A stretch of DNA of 64,000 nucleotides from Vallitalea sp. (GTDB taxonomy: Bacteria > Bacillota > Clostridia > Lachnospirales > Vallitaleaceae), in the NCBI GenBank assembly GCA_025210515.1, contig JAOARM010000040.1:62001-126000 (forward strand), given 5' to 3'. The first letter of the stretch is position 1. The number at the start of each line of letters is the position of its first letter. Position numbers and translations under genes: made by a program. The notes beneath the pieces are model-generated. The model saw nothing but the letters and a program-made list of their open reading frames with translations, was not told the origin of the DNA and ran no database searches. Shown in pieces: positions 1 to 8,676 of the stretch.

Positions 1-2
1 AA

Positions 3-1607
3 ACAGATTTCTATGAAAAACTACTAGAAAAATATTTAATAAATAATAATCATGCAACATTGCTTACTGTAGAGCCAAAAAAAGGACTCATTAATGAAAA
101 AGAACAAGAGCTTGCTAATAAACTAAGTGAATATAAAAACTCTCTTACTAATGATCAACTAAATGATTTAGTAAAAGAAACGATTGGGCTAGAAGATTAT
201 CAAAATGAACCTGAATCAAAAGAAAATCTAAAAAAAATTCCGCTACTTAATTTAGATGATATAGAGAAGGAACCAGAAAAACTTCCACTAGAAGAAATTG
301 AGTTAGATAATATTAAAGTATTATTACATCCTACGTTCACTAATAATATTGCTTATATTAAGTTATTATTTGATACAAAGAAGATTCCTGAACAATTAAT
401 TCCATATATCGGATTAACTACTAGAGTGTTAGGGAAAATGGATACTAAGAAATATGACTATGGAGAATTATCTAATGTTATTAATATTAATACTGGAGGA
501 ATTCATTTTAGTATTAATATATATGGACAGAATAATGAACCAGATGTGTTTTTACCTAAGTTAGAAGTATATGGTAAATGCTTCTATGATAAAATACCTA
601 ATTTATTTGAGCTATTTAACGAAATAATATTTGGCACTGATATTTCTAATAAAAAAAGATTGTTACAAATAATTTCCGAAACAAAATCAAGAATGCAAAT
701 GATGTTAAATAGTAGTGGTCATACAGCTGCAGCCACTAGAGCTGAAAGTTATTTTGCTAATACTTCAATGTATAAGGAATTAACTAGTGGTATATCTTTT
801 TATCACTTCCTTGATAAATTAGAATCTAATTTTGATGTAATGTATGAAGAGATTATTAATAATATTAACAAAGTTATTAGGTATATATTTAAGCCAGAAA
901 ATGTACTAATAAGTCTTACATCAGAAAAAGAAGCTTATTCTTTATTTAATACAGAAGTGAAAGAGTTTATTGATAAATTAGATACTTCTATAGTTGAGTT
1001 AAAAGATGTCAAATTGGATTTAGAAAGAAAAAATGAAGGATTACTTACGTCAGATAAAATACAATATGTAGCTAAAGCAGGTAATTTTGTAAGTAGTGGT
1101 CATCGTTATACAGGAACATTAAAAGTATTACAAACTATTGCTAGTCTTGATTATTTATGGAATAATGTAAGAGTTAAAGGTGGAGCATATGGATGTATGA
1201 CTGGATTTTCTCGTAATGGTAATGTTTATTTCACATCATATAGAGATCCAAACTTGAAAAAAACTCTTAATACTTATGACAATATATATGGATATCTTAG
1301 TACTTTTGATACTGATGAAAGAGAAATGACTAAGTATATTATTGGTACAATTAGTAATCTTGATAGACCATTAACACCTGCTCTAAAAGGTGATAAAGCA
1401 ATAGGAGCATATATCAGTAATATATCTTATGAAGATTACTTGAAAGAAAGAAAAGAAGTGCTTAGTACAAAACAAGAAGATATTAGAAAAACTGCAGATT
1501 TAGTAAAATCAGCATTAAAGCAAGATAATATCTGTGTGCTTGGAAATGAGAATGAATTAGAAAAAAACAAAGAGATATTTAATGAGTTAATTCACTTATT
1601 TAATTAA
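3..1607 (+). CDS. M16C (PreP-like) zinc metalloprotease, C-terminal part
   Basis: The reading frame is open from the window edge, so the gene is cut off at its 5' end; a TTG at 60 is internal, since in-frame codons upstream read like the family (…YLINNNHATLLTVEPKKG). What remains is the linker and the second half of a presequence-protease-like M16 peptidase, including the family's RVKGGAYG signature near the C-terminus. The catalytic HxxEH of the first half lies outside the window. Family members degrade peptides in a closed chamber. The gene ends just before a hairpin and is followed by era. The family call is firm; substrate is unknown. Confidence 0.85.
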   Translation, partial: TDFYEKLLEKYLINNNHATLLTVEPKKGLINEKEQELANKLSEYKNSLTNDQLNDLVKETIGLEDYQNEPESKENLKKIPLLNLDDIEKEPEKLPLEEIELDNIKVLLHPTFTNNIAYIKLLFDTKKIPEQLIPYIGLTTRVLGKMDTKKYDYGELSNVININTGGIHFSINIYGQNNEPDVFLPKLEVYGKCFYDKIPNLFELFNEIIFGTDISNKKRLLQIISETKSRMQMMLNSSGHTAAATRAESYFANTSMYKELTSGISFYHFLDKLESNFDVMYEEIINNINKVIRYIFKPENVLISLTSEKEAYSLFNTEVKEFIDKLDTSIVELKDVKLDLERKNEGLLTSDKIQYVAKAGNFVSSGHRYTGTLKVLQTIASLDYLWNNVRVKGGAYGCMTGFSRNGNVYFTSYRDPNLKKTLNTYDNIYGYLSTFDTDEREMTKYIIGTISNLDRPLTPALKGDKAIGAYISNISYEDYLKERKEVLSTKQEDIRKTADLVKSALKQDNICVLGNENELEKNKEIFNELIHLFN

Positions 1608-1617
1608 ATAAAAAACA

Positions 1618-1660
1618 GCCTCTCAAGTATAAGTAAGGATTATCACTAATCTTGAGGGGC
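1618..1660. terminator. Hairpin between the protease gene and era
   Basis: Arms gcctctcaag (1618-1627) and cttgaggggc (1651-1660) pair with one G-U wobble around a 23-nt loop. A U-tract follows only when read on the minus strand, so termination of the plus-strand protease transcript may be weak. Confidence 0.55.
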
Positions 1661-1738
1661 TATTAAAATTCAATATAAAAATGTACATACTATTATTGAT
1701 TACTTCATAGTATTATAGACAACAGAGGAGGAAGATTA

Positions 1739-2644
1739 TTGAATAATTTTAAATCAGGTTTTGTTACTATTATAGGTAGACCTAACGTAGGAAAATCAAC
1801 ATTAATGAATCAATTAATTGGTCAAAAGATTGCAATAATGTCTGATAAACCTCAGACTACAAGAAATACTATTCAAACTATTATTACTACAGAGGAAGGA
1901 CAAATTGTATTTATTGATACACCAGGTATTCATAAGCCAAAACATAAGCTTGGTGAATTCATGAATAAGTCTGCTCAGAATACTTTTAGACAAGTAGATG
2001 TTATTCTTTGGCTTGTAGAGCCAGATATGAAAATTGGTAAAGGTGATGAATATATTATTGAACAATTGGAGAAGATTAAAACGCCAGTTATTTTAATAAT
2101 TAATAAAATTGATACTATATCAAAAGATAAAATATTAGAAGTTATTGCCACATATAAAGACGCTTATAATTTTGCAGAAATTATACCTGTATCTGCACTT
2201 ACTGGTGATAATACTAAGGAAATTCCAAAGTTATTATTGGAATACTTAGAAGAAGGTCCTCAATTTTTCTCCAAAGATATGATTACAGATCAGCCAGAAC
2301 GTCAATTAGTAGCTGAACTTATTAGAGAAAAAGCCCTTCATCTATTACAACAAGAAATTCCTCATGGAATAGCAGTTGTAATTGATAGAATGAAAAATAG
2401 AGATAATAAAGATATAGTAGATATTGATGCTACTATAATATGTGAAAAAGATTCACATAAAGGAATTATAATAGGGAAGCAAGGTTCTATGTTAAAAAAA
2501 ATAGGAAGTAATGCTAGAAAAGATATAGAAAATCTTCTAGGTTCAAAAGTCAACTTGCAAATATGGGTAAAAATAAAAAATAATTGGAGAGATAGTGACT
2601 TTCTTCTCAAAAATTATGGATTCAATAAAGATGAAATGAATTAA
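1739..2644 (+). CDS. era: GTPase Era
   Basis: 301 residues, the usual Era length. Visible are the P-loop GRPNVGKS (residues 13-20), the DTPGIHKP G3 region, NKID (G4) and a C-terminal KH RNA-binding domain with GKQGSMLKKIG and the closing WVKIKNNWR segment. Era binds the 3' end of 16S rRNA and helps mature the 30S subunit. Translation starts at TTG 1739, placed 6-7 nt after a strong aggagg at 1726-1731; no ATG fits better. It is followed by yqzL, as in Bacillus. Confidence 0.97.
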   Translation: MNNFKSGFVTIIGRPNVGKSTLMNQLIGQKIAIMSDKPQTTRNTIQTIITTEEGQIVFIDTPGIHKPKHKLGEFMNKSAQNTFRQVDVILWLVEPDMKIGKGDEYIIEQLEKIKTPVILIINKIDTISKDKILEVIATYKDAYNFAEIIPVSALTGDNTKEIPKLLLEYLEEGPQFFSKDMITDQPERQLVAELIREKALHLLQQEIPHGIAVVIDRMKNRDNKDIVDIDATIICEKDSHKGIIIGKQGSMLKKIGSNARKDIENLLGSKVNLQIWVKIKNNWRDSDFLLKNYGFNKDEMN

Positions 2645-2815
2645 ATCTTTTGGATTATAAAAATAATAATATCATAGGACGAAAGACCTATATAATAATG
2701 TAAGACGAATACACATTTTATGCTATTTATAATGCCAAATAATCGTTGTCAAGGGTTAAATATCGTATTAATCATGGGAATATTTGAGTAGTATAAATAT
2801 ATTCTTACAGGACAA

Positions 2816-2845
2816 CCTAGAAATATAATAAAATATATTTTTAGG
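2816..2845 (+). promoter_or_regulatory. Hairpin overlapping the yqzL ribosome binding site
   Basis: Arms 2816-2826 (cctagaaatat) and 2835-2845 (atatttttagg) form 11 pairs with one G-U wobble and an 8-nt loop. The 3' arm contains the first bases of the AGGGGG Shine-Dalgarno of the next gene (2843-2848), so folding would mask translation initiation. It may be chance in AT-rich DNA. Confidence 0.35.
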
Positions 2846-2856
2846 GGGTAATAAAA

Positions 2857-3009
2857 ATGAAGAATATATTATGGAACTTATTTTTGGAAACTGGTAAAAT
2901 TGATATTTATCTAGTCTATAAGGAATATCAATCCTCAATACCAAGTACTTATTCACAAGATGATTTAACCGTCACATATGAAACAAAGAAATGTATAAAT
3001 GGACACTAG
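2857..3009 (+). CDS. yqzL: YqzL-like small protein
   Basis: 50 codons starting at ATG 2857 behind AGGGGG (2843-2848). The start MKNILWNLFLETGKIDIYLV matches the short YqzL pattern (aromatic/Trp-Phe, xTGxIxxYLxxKE), and the position straight after era is where Bacillus carries yqzL, ahead of recO. The C-terminal half (after residue 27) is longer and more polar than the family core. Function is unknown. A terminator follows at 3037-3080. The assignment rests on pattern and position, not on a database search. Confidence 0.7.
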   Translation: MKNILWNLFLETGKIDIYLVYKEYQSSIPSTYSQDDLTVTYETKKCINGH

Positions 3010-3036
3010 ATTAACATGTTTAGAATTATTTCGCAT

Positions 3037-3080
3037 AAATAGAGTATTAAGTTCTTAATCTTAATTACTCTATTTATTTT
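3037..3080 (+). terminator. Rho-independent terminator after yqzL
   Basis: Arms aaatagagtattaag (3037-3051) and cttaattactctattt (3060-3075) pair over 15 bp with one bulged T, followed by attttattat. Confidence 0.7.
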
Positions 3081-3147
3081 ATTATAAGAAACTTACTGAA
3101 AATAGGATAACAAAAATAAATATCAGAAATATAATGGAGGACATAAC

Positions 3148-3723
3148 ATGAATAACATATTAAAAAGAATTGAATACAATTCACCAGTTATATTAACTTT
3201 TTCTATACTTGCAACAATCATTTTTTTTGTAGATGATATACTTAAGATAAATATTATTAATACATTTTTTGTATATAGAGGAGGCCATTCTTTAATAGAT
3301 TTCATGCGATTGTTTTTATGGCCTTTAGGACATGGTTCAATGGATCATTTGCTTGGTAATATTACTTTAATTCTTCTTATTGGACCTATGATAGAAGAAA
3401 AATATTCTTCAAAAATTATACTAATATTGTTTTTAGCTACAACAGTAATAATAGGTTTTTCTCAAACGATTGTTTTTGGTAAAGGAATTCTAGGAGCAAG
3501 TGGTATTGTATTTATGTTAATAATACTAACTTCATTTACTAATATGAAAGATGGAAAAGTTCCACTTACCTTTATATTTATTGCAATATTATTTTTATCA
3601 AAAGAAATATATAATGGATTATTTGTCCCAAATAATGTTTCAGAGTTAGCGCATATATTAGGAGCGTTTATAGGAATGGGATATGTATACATAGAACAAA
3701 AATCAAAAAAGAAATATGCATAA
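3148..3723 (+). CDS. Rhomboid family intramembrane serine protease
   Basis: 191 residues, about six hydrophobic segments. Rhomboid hallmarks are present: HLLGN (H67, N71) in the early helix, the catalytic serine motif GASG (S118), and the catalytic histidine in AHILGAF (H169). Rhomboids cut transmembrane proteins inside the membrane. Starts at ATG 3148 behind aatggagg. The gene sits between yqzL and the minus-strand pspA, sharing a bidirectional terminator with it. Its substrate cannot be read from sequence; location beside an envelope-stress cluster is suggestive only. Confidence 0.88.
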   Translation: MNNILKRIEYNSPVILTFSILATIIFFVDDILKINIINTFFVYRGGHSLIDFMRLFLWPLGHGSMDHLLGNITLILLIGPMIEEKYSSKIILILFLATTVIIGFSQTIVFGKGILGASGIVFMLIILTSFTNMKDGKVPLTFIFIAILFLSKEIYNGLFVPNNVSELAHILGAFIGMGYVYIEQKSKKKYA

Positions 3724-3726
3724 TAA

Positions 3727-3764
3727 GATGGGGGCTGCCTTTTTAAGACAGCCCCCATCCTTAT
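3727..3764. terminator. Bidirectional terminator between rhomboid and pspA
   Basis: Perfect 11-bp stem gatgggggctg (3727-3737)/cagcccccatc (3749-3759) separating convergent genes, with T/A-rich flanks on both sides. Confidence 0.9.
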
Positions 3765-3777
3765 TAAAAGTTAATTA

Positions 3778-4452
3778 TTACTTACCAAGTTTTGCTTTTA
3801 ATGCTGCAAGTTCATCCATTGCTGCATTATCTGAATTCTCTAATTTTGCGAATTCGCTTTCTAAATCGTTATCGCCCATACATCCATTTAATTCTGCTTC
3901 TGCGGCAGCTTGGCTTTCTAATGTATCTACTTTCTCAGTAATTCTTGAGAATGAGTCAAATACACTTGTGTCATTTAAGCTAGACATAGTTTTTTGGATG
4001 GATTTTTGAGCTTCTGCTCTTTTAGTTCTTGCAATTAATAAACCTTTTTTGCGTTTTGCTTCTTCAATCTTATTACTTAACTCTCTTAGACTTGCTTTAA
4101 GGCTGTCAGAAGAAGCTTTCTGAGCTTGCCATTGCTGATTATATTGTTCCGCTAATTGATCATATTCTCTTTTGCGATTAAGAGCTTTAAGAGCTAAAGC
4201 ATCGTCACCACTGTTAACAGCTAATTCAGCTTTTTTGCCCCATTCAGCAGCTTTAGCTAATTCTTCATCTAAAGCTTTTTTTAATTTCTTTTCATCAGCT
4301 ATTGCAGATGCAACAGAACTTTTTGCTTTATTATACTGCTCACTCATATCAATGATTAATTGATTCAACATTTTTTCTGGATCTTCTGCTTTTGATATTA
4401 AATCATTTACATTAGATTTAAAAACTGTACTAATACGGTTAAAAATACCCAT
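3778..4452 (-). CDS. pspA: PspA/IM30 family membrane-remodelling protein
   Basis: 224 residues, typical length. The N-terminus MGIFNRISTVFKSNVNDLIS is the amphipathic helix that inserts in stressed membranes, followed by EDPEKMLNQLIIDM and a long charged coiled coil (about residues 25-185). PspA/Vipp1/IM30 proteins are ESCRT-III-like and form membrane-bound rods or rings that stabilise damaged membrane. Good AAGGAGG before the start; 29 nt downstream of the YbjN-like gene, so probably one operon. No pspF/pspB/pspC partners are visible; the neighbours are those of the YjfJ/YdjF type of PspA cluster. Confidence 0.93.
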   Translation of the reverse strand: MGIFNRISTVFKSNVNDLISKAEDPEKMLNQLIIDMSEQYNKAKSSVASAIADEKKLKKALDEELAKAAEWGKKAELAVNSGDDALALKALNRKREYDQLAEQYNQQWQAQKASSDSLKASLRELSNKIEEAKRKKGLLIARTKRAEAQKSIQKTMSSLNDTSVFDSFSRITEKVDTLESQAAAEAELNGCMGDNDLESEFAKLENSDNAAMDELAALKAKLGK

Positions 4453-4481
4453 GGTATTACCTCCTTATATTATATAAAACT

Positions 4482-4862
4482 TTATACGAATTTAGCTAAT
4501 GTATCATAATGCTGTATAAGAGCTAAACCAATACTATCAACTGTTGATTGGAACTCGTTCATATCAAGATTTTCAGCTTGTAAAGTATCAACAATTACAA
4601 GATTATTATCTTCTATTCCGTATGCACCGTGTACCAAATCGTTAGCATTTAACTCTAATACTGTTTTGTAAAACTCTTCTTTGTTTTCTTTTGGAACTTC
4701 CATAATCTTTACTCTAAATATTACAATAGGATCTATTAATTTTACAACGATATTATCAATATGAGATAAATCATCTTCTATTTTCCAAGTAGTTTCATCC
4801 AATTGTTCATAAAGTAGGTTCATATCTAACATAAAATTTTCTATTTTTTGTGTAGTATCCAT
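4482..4862 (-). CDS. YbjN-like (type III chaperone fold) protein
   Basis: 126 residues, no signal peptide, an alternating alpha/beta pattern like YbjN/CesT-type small chaperone folds, e.g. WKIEDDLSHIDNIVVKLID, PIVIFRVKIMEVP and a closing helix after NLDMNEFQSTVDSIGLAL. Start ATG behind AGAAGGAGGG. First gene of the operon with pspA. YbjN-family and related DUF2170 proteins are recurrent partners of PspA clusters, which supports the call; the biochemical role is unknown. Confidence 0.65.
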   Translation of the reverse strand: MDTTQKIENFMLDMNLLYEQLDETTWKIEDDLSHIDNIVVKLIDPIVIFRVKIMEVPKENKEEFYKTVLELNANDLVHGAYGIEDNNLVIVDTLQAENLDMNEFQSTVDSIGLALIQHYDTLAKFV

Positions 4863-5138
4863 AGTACCCTCCTTCTAATTAATGAGAATAAAAACTTCTC
4901 AACTATTATATATATTATATTTTATAGTCTTCACACAATGAGTTAATATGTGTTGTGTTAGTATTATTATACACATGATATTGTATAAACTTCAATAGCA
5001 AGTTTAATAAAAATTATAATACATTAATAAATAGATGATAAAAAAATATTAAAAAAATAGCATTATTTTACTTTTCTAGGAAATAAGAATATGTTAATAT
5101 TAATAAGATGACTTGGTTAGCTAAGGAGGTGACATATA
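4863..5138. other. Divergent control region of the PspA cluster
   Basis: 276 bp between the divergently transcribed YbjN-pspA and DUF4178 operons. It must hold both promoters. On the plus strand ttcaat (4992-4997) 18 nt before tataat (5016-5021) is a possible weak promoter; on the minus strand ttgtgt lies upstream of several TATAAT-like runs. No clear operator was identified. The plus-strand SD aaggaggtga is at about 5123-5132. Confidence 0.4.
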
Positions 5139-5663
5139 ATGGGGTTCATAAATAGAATTAAGAAAATATCTAGAGCTAATAAAACTGCTAAGATGGATAT
5201 TCAGGATAACTCTATAACAATATTAAATATGCGTGTAGGTGATGCTGTATCTATAGAAGATGTAGACTATGAAGTTAAAGGTCTTATAAGACTTAATGAC
5301 GAAGGCTTTAGATGGACAGAATATAAGATAAAAGATTCAAGAAAAACTTATTGGTTAAGTGTTGAACAAGATGACGATATTGAAATTAGTTTATACCAAA
5401 AAGTTGTAGCAATTACTACAGAAGCACCAAGAGTATATGAATATAAAGGTGTTACTTACTATATGCAAGAAGGAAGCGATGCCATCGTTGAACAAGTTCA
5501 AGGTAATATTAATCTAACTCAAGGTGAAGAAGTTGATTATTATTCATATAGCGATGAAGATGGAGAGAAGTTATTATCTATTGAAATATGGAATGGCGAA
5601 GTAGAGATGAGTATTGGTAGATATATACAAGATTATAATGTAGAAGTATATCCTGCCCATTAA
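5139..5663 (+). CDS. DUF4178 domain protein
   Basis: 174 residues, soluble, no signal peptide. Residues about 28-170 fit the DUF4178 pattern: a GDAVSIEDVDYEVKGLIR segment, a W-T-E-YKIKD stretch, YWLSVEQDDD, then a repeat-like second half with YEYKGVTYYMQEGSDA and YYSYSDEDGEKLLSIEIW. The family occurs in PspA/DUF350 neighbourhoods; its activity is unknown. It has a very strong SD and opens the plus-strand operon that continues with the DUF4247 protein. Confidence 0.75.
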   Translation: MGFINRIKKISRANKTAKMDIQDNSITILNMRVGDAVSIEDVDYEVKGLIRLNDEGFRWTEYKIKDSRKTYWLSVEQDDDIEISLYQKVVAITTEAPRVYEYKGVTYYMQEGSDAIVEQVQGNINLTQGEEVDYYSYSDEDGEKLLSIEIWNGEVEMSIGRYIQDYNVEVYPAH

Positions 5664-5718
5664 GATTGTATATATATATTATATTAATAATCATTTGTAT
5701 AGAGAGGAGGTAAGAGAT

Positions 5719-6537
5719 ATGAAGAAAATATTGAAAGTATTTCTATATATTATTGTAGGTATATGGGCGCTTGGTTTTATTATTATGCTAATTGATCCAC
5801 CTAAATCAGTAGCAAAGCAATTAAGTGATGATTCTAAATTCAATTATTCTACGAGTATAACAAGTAATTATGATAAATCAGATAAAGCAAAAGTCTATTC
5901 TACTAACATGAGCGTAGAGGATACGGCAAGATATCTGATTAATGAAGATAGACCTATAGAGTATACTGATCTGTATAACGATGAGGCTATTCAATTAATA
6001 TATGATGATTACTATGTTTTGATTTATGATAGTGAAGATGAAGATGAAACATATGTACAAATATCATCTAGAAAATATATACATCATAATGGATATAATG
6101 GATTATATAGACCACATAGAAATAATATTATATTATTTTATAACAATTCTTATACATCAAGTAGATATTTTGGAAAAGATTCAAGCCGTTATGGTAATGG
6201 ATATACAAAACCAGTAAAAACTGTATCCACTCCAGTTAAATCAGATGTTACAACATCTGACAAACCAAAATCCACTAAGATTCAAACAGATAAAAATTCA
6301 TCAAGTAAAATAAGAACACAAAGTTCTAAACCCAAAACTTCTACAAGTAGTAGTAGCAGTAGTTCTACAAGTACTTCAAAAAGCTCAAGTTCAAGTACTT
6401 CCAGACCTAAAAGTAGTAGCAGTAGCTTAGGTTCAAGTTCTAATAGTTATTCATCTTCTAGTAGTTCAAGATCTATTAGATCAGGAAGTTCAAGTTCAAG
6501 ATCAAGTTTAGGTGGAGGAACAAGCTTTGGTAAATAA
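5719..6537 (+). CDS. DUF4247-like membrane-anchored protein with Ser-rich tail
   Basis: 272 residues from ATG 5719, chosen because agaggagg (5701-5708) sits just upstream; an in-frame TTG at 5695 precedes the SD. One N-terminal transmembrane or signal segment (about residues 5-25) then an extracellular domain with the DUF4247-type core (MSVEDTARYLINED…LIYDDYYVLIYDSEDED…YVQISSRKY). From about residue 165 the protein becomes a low-complexity Ser/Thr/Lys tail with long serine runs, ending GGGTSFGK. The tail is probably disordered and may lie in the cell wall. Function unknown. Confidence 0.7.
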   Translation: MKKILKVFLYIIVGIWALGFIIMLIDPPKSVAKQLSDDSKFNYSTSITSNYDKSDKAKVYSTNMSVEDTARYLINEDRPIEYTDLYNDEAIQLIYDDYYVLIYDSEDEDETYVQISSRKYIHHNGYNGLYRPHRNNIILFYNNSYTSSRYFGKDSSRYGNGYTKPVKTVSTPVKSDVTTSDKPKSTKIQTDKNSSSKIRTQSSKPKTSTSSSSSSSTSTSKSSSSSTSRPKSSSSSLGSSSNSYSSSSSSRSIRSGSSSSRSSLGGGTSFGK

Positions 6538-6628
6538 TTTAAACTAAGTATTTAAACAGATACATAGTTTAATACTGATGATATATATAAGAAAAACAAT
6601 ACTAATATCTATAGAAAGGAGAATTTGT

Positions 6629-6835
6629 ATGGATTTTTTAAATAATGAGTTTATTGCAACTATTGTTTATGCTGTGCTTGCATTATTATTAATGTTTGTA
6701 GGTTATAAATTTTTTGATATGATTACACCTTATAATTTTGCTGAAGAAGTGAAAGAAAAAAATCCTGCTGTAGGTGCAGTAATTGCTGGAATTTTTATTG
6801 CAGTAGCTATAATTATAAAAGCTGCTATAGTTTAG
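6629..6835 (+). CDS. DUF350 membrane protein, half-size copy 1
   Basis: 68 residues from ATG 6629 (SD gaaaggag at 6614-6621; the longer in-frame start has none). Two transmembrane helices flank FFDMITPYNFAEEV, the DUF350 signature region with a conserved small-residue second helix (NPAVGAVIAGIFIAVAI). DUF350 proteins such as E. coli YjfL usually carry two such units in one chain. It is followed 40 bp later by a second similar gene, so the pair probably forms the equivalent heteromer. Confidence 0.82.
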   Translation: MDFLNNEFIATIVYAVLALLLMFVGYKFFDMITPYNFAEEVKEKNPAVGAVIAGIFIAVAIIIKAAIV

Positions 6836-6875
6836 TTAATAAGTTTACATATTAGATAACGAGGAGGTTATTATT

Positions 6876-7070
6876 ATGAATCCGATTTTATCAACTATTA
6901 TATATTTTGCAATTGGTATGATTTTCTGTGCAATTGGATATAAAGTATTTGATATGATTACACCATTTGATTTGAACAAAGAAATAGATAATCATAATAT
7001 GGCAGCTGGATTAGCAGTTGCAGGAATATTTATTGGTGTAGCTATTGTAGTTAGTGCGGCAATATTATAA
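6876..7070 (+). CDS. DUF350 membrane protein, half-size copy 2
   Basis: 64 residues, two transmembrane helices around VFDMITPFDLNKEIDNHN, clearly paralogous to the preceding gene (shared GYKxFDMITP and AGIFIxVAI). SD aggaggt upstream. Together the two genes give the four helices found in full-length DUF350 proteins. In the same operon as the spermidine-synthase-like enzyme; role unknown, possibly a small channel or membrane partner. Confidence 0.83.
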   Translation: MNPILSTIIYFAIGMIFCAIGYKVFDMITPFDLNKEIDNHNMAAGLAVAGIFIGVAIVVSAAIL

Positions 7071-7112
7071 AATAATATAATTTGACTGACCTTTAATAAG
7101 ATGGAGGTTGAC

Positions 7113-8657
7113 ATGATAAAGGAAAGTAGCATTAAAGAAAACACAGAGAAAATTAATGCTACCCCTCTGCTTTTTGCTGTTTTTATAATAGCTATATGTG
7201 GAATTATATATGAACTGATAATAGGTGCTATCAGTTCATATTTATTAGGGGATAGTGTTAAACAATATTCAATAACTATAGGTTTATTTATGAGTGCAAT
7301 GGGAATTGGATCATATACTACTAAGAGATTCAAAAATAATTTATTCGATGTATTTGTTACAATTGAATTATTTATTGGACTTGTTGGTGGTATTTCGGCA
7401 GTATTATTATTTGCATCATATGGATATACAAAAATGTATTATGTAGTAATGTATGTTACGATTATAATCATTGGTATATTGGTTGGGCTAGAGATACCTA
7501 TACTTACTCGTATAATTGAAGAAAAAGAGAATAATCTTAGAATTACTATTGCTAATGTACTAAGCTTTGATTATATTGGTGCGTTAATAGGCTCTGTTGC
7601 ATTTCCAATAATATTATTACCACATCTTGGGCATATTAAAACATCCTTTTTAGTAGGTCTAATCAATGTGTTAGTTGCCAATATGATTATCTTCAAATAT
7701 AAAAATCATATAAAAAGAATACAGTTTCTAAAAATAATGGCAGTATTTTTCACTTTTTTAATTGTACTTGGTTTTTTAACTGCTGATAAAACCGCAGAAA
7801 AAATTGAAGATAGCTTTTATAGAGATCAGATAATATATCGTAATCAGACTAAATATCAAAGAATGATAGTAACAAAACATAGAGATGATTTACGTTTGTT
7901 TTTAGATGGTAATATACAATTTAGTTCAAAGGATGAATATAGATATCATGAGGCTCTAATTCATCCTGCAATGTTATTATCAGATAAACGAGATAATATA
8001 CTCATTTTAGGTGGGGGAGATGGATTAGCAGCAAGAGAAATATTAAAATATGATGATGTTAAGAAAATAACATTAGTTGATTTAGATGAAGAAGTAGTCA
8101 ACTTTTGCAGTAATAATCCTCTTGTAAGTTCACTAAACAATAAATCACTTGATAATGAAAAAGTGCATGTTTTTAATCAAGATGCATATAAATACCTTGA
8201 AGATACTCAAGAAAAATATGATGTCATTATTGTGGATCTTCCAGACCCTAATAATGAATCTTTGAATAAACTTTATACTAATTTATTTTACAGATTAATA
8301 TATACTAGACTTTCTGATGGAGGTATGGTATCTATTCAATCAACAAGCCCATATTATGCAGGTGAAGCATATTGGTGTATTAGAAAAACTGTTGAATCTG
8401 AAGGGTTTGTAACATCAGGATATCATTTATCTATACCTTCCTTTGGAGATTGGGGATTTACATTAGCTTCTAAGAAAGATTTTAGTAAAGAAGATATTAA
8501 TATTACTATGCCTATGAAATATCTTAATAATGATATTGTAAGAGCATGTTTTGACTTTGGTAATGATGAGAAGAGATATAAAGATACTGTAGAGGTTAAT
8601 AGTCTTACTAATCCAATTCTGATTAGTTATTATCAAAAGGCTTGGAATAGTTATTAA
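7113..8657 (+). CDS. Membrane-anchored spermidine synthase-like aminopropyltransferase
   Basis: 514 residues from ATG 7113 (SD ggaggt at 7103-7108; the ATG at 7101 overlaps the SD). Residues 1-225 hold about seven transmembrane helices; residues 240-514 form a spermidine-synthase-like Rossmann methyltransferase fold, with the nucleotide motif GGGDGLAAREI (about 300-310), acidic LVDLDEEV, and the catalytic-type VDLPDP. Classical enzymes move an aminopropyl group from decarboxylated AdoMet to putrescine. Membrane-fused versions in PspA/DUF350/channel clusters may act on a membrane or peptide substrate; that is inference. Confidence 0.85.
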   Translation: MIKESSIKENTEKINATPLLFAVFIIAICGIIYELIIGAISSYLLGDSVKQYSITIGLFMSAMGIGSYTTKRFKNNLFDVFVTIELFIGLVGGISAVLLFASYGYTKMYYVVMYVTIIIIGILVGLEIPILTRIIEEKENNLRITIANVLSFDYIGALIGSVAFPIILLPHLGHIKTSFLVGLINVLVANMIIFKYKNHIKRIQFLKIMAVFFTFLIVLGFLTADKTAEKIEDSFYRDQIIYRNQTKYQRMIVTKHRDDLRLFLDGNIQFSSKDEYRYHEALIHPAMLLSDKRDNILILGGGDGLAAREILKYDDVKKITLVDLDEEVVNFCSNNPLVSSLNNKSLDNEKVHVFNQDAYKYLEDTQEKYDVIIVDLPDPNNESLNKLYTNLFYRLIYTRLSDGGMVSIQSTSPYYAGEAYWCIRKTVESEGFVTSGYHLSIPSFGDWGFTLASKKDFSKEDINITMPMKYLNNDIVRACFDFGNDEKRYKDTVEVNSLTNPILISYYQKAWNSY

Positions 8658-8676
8658 TTATTAAGGAGTGGACAAT

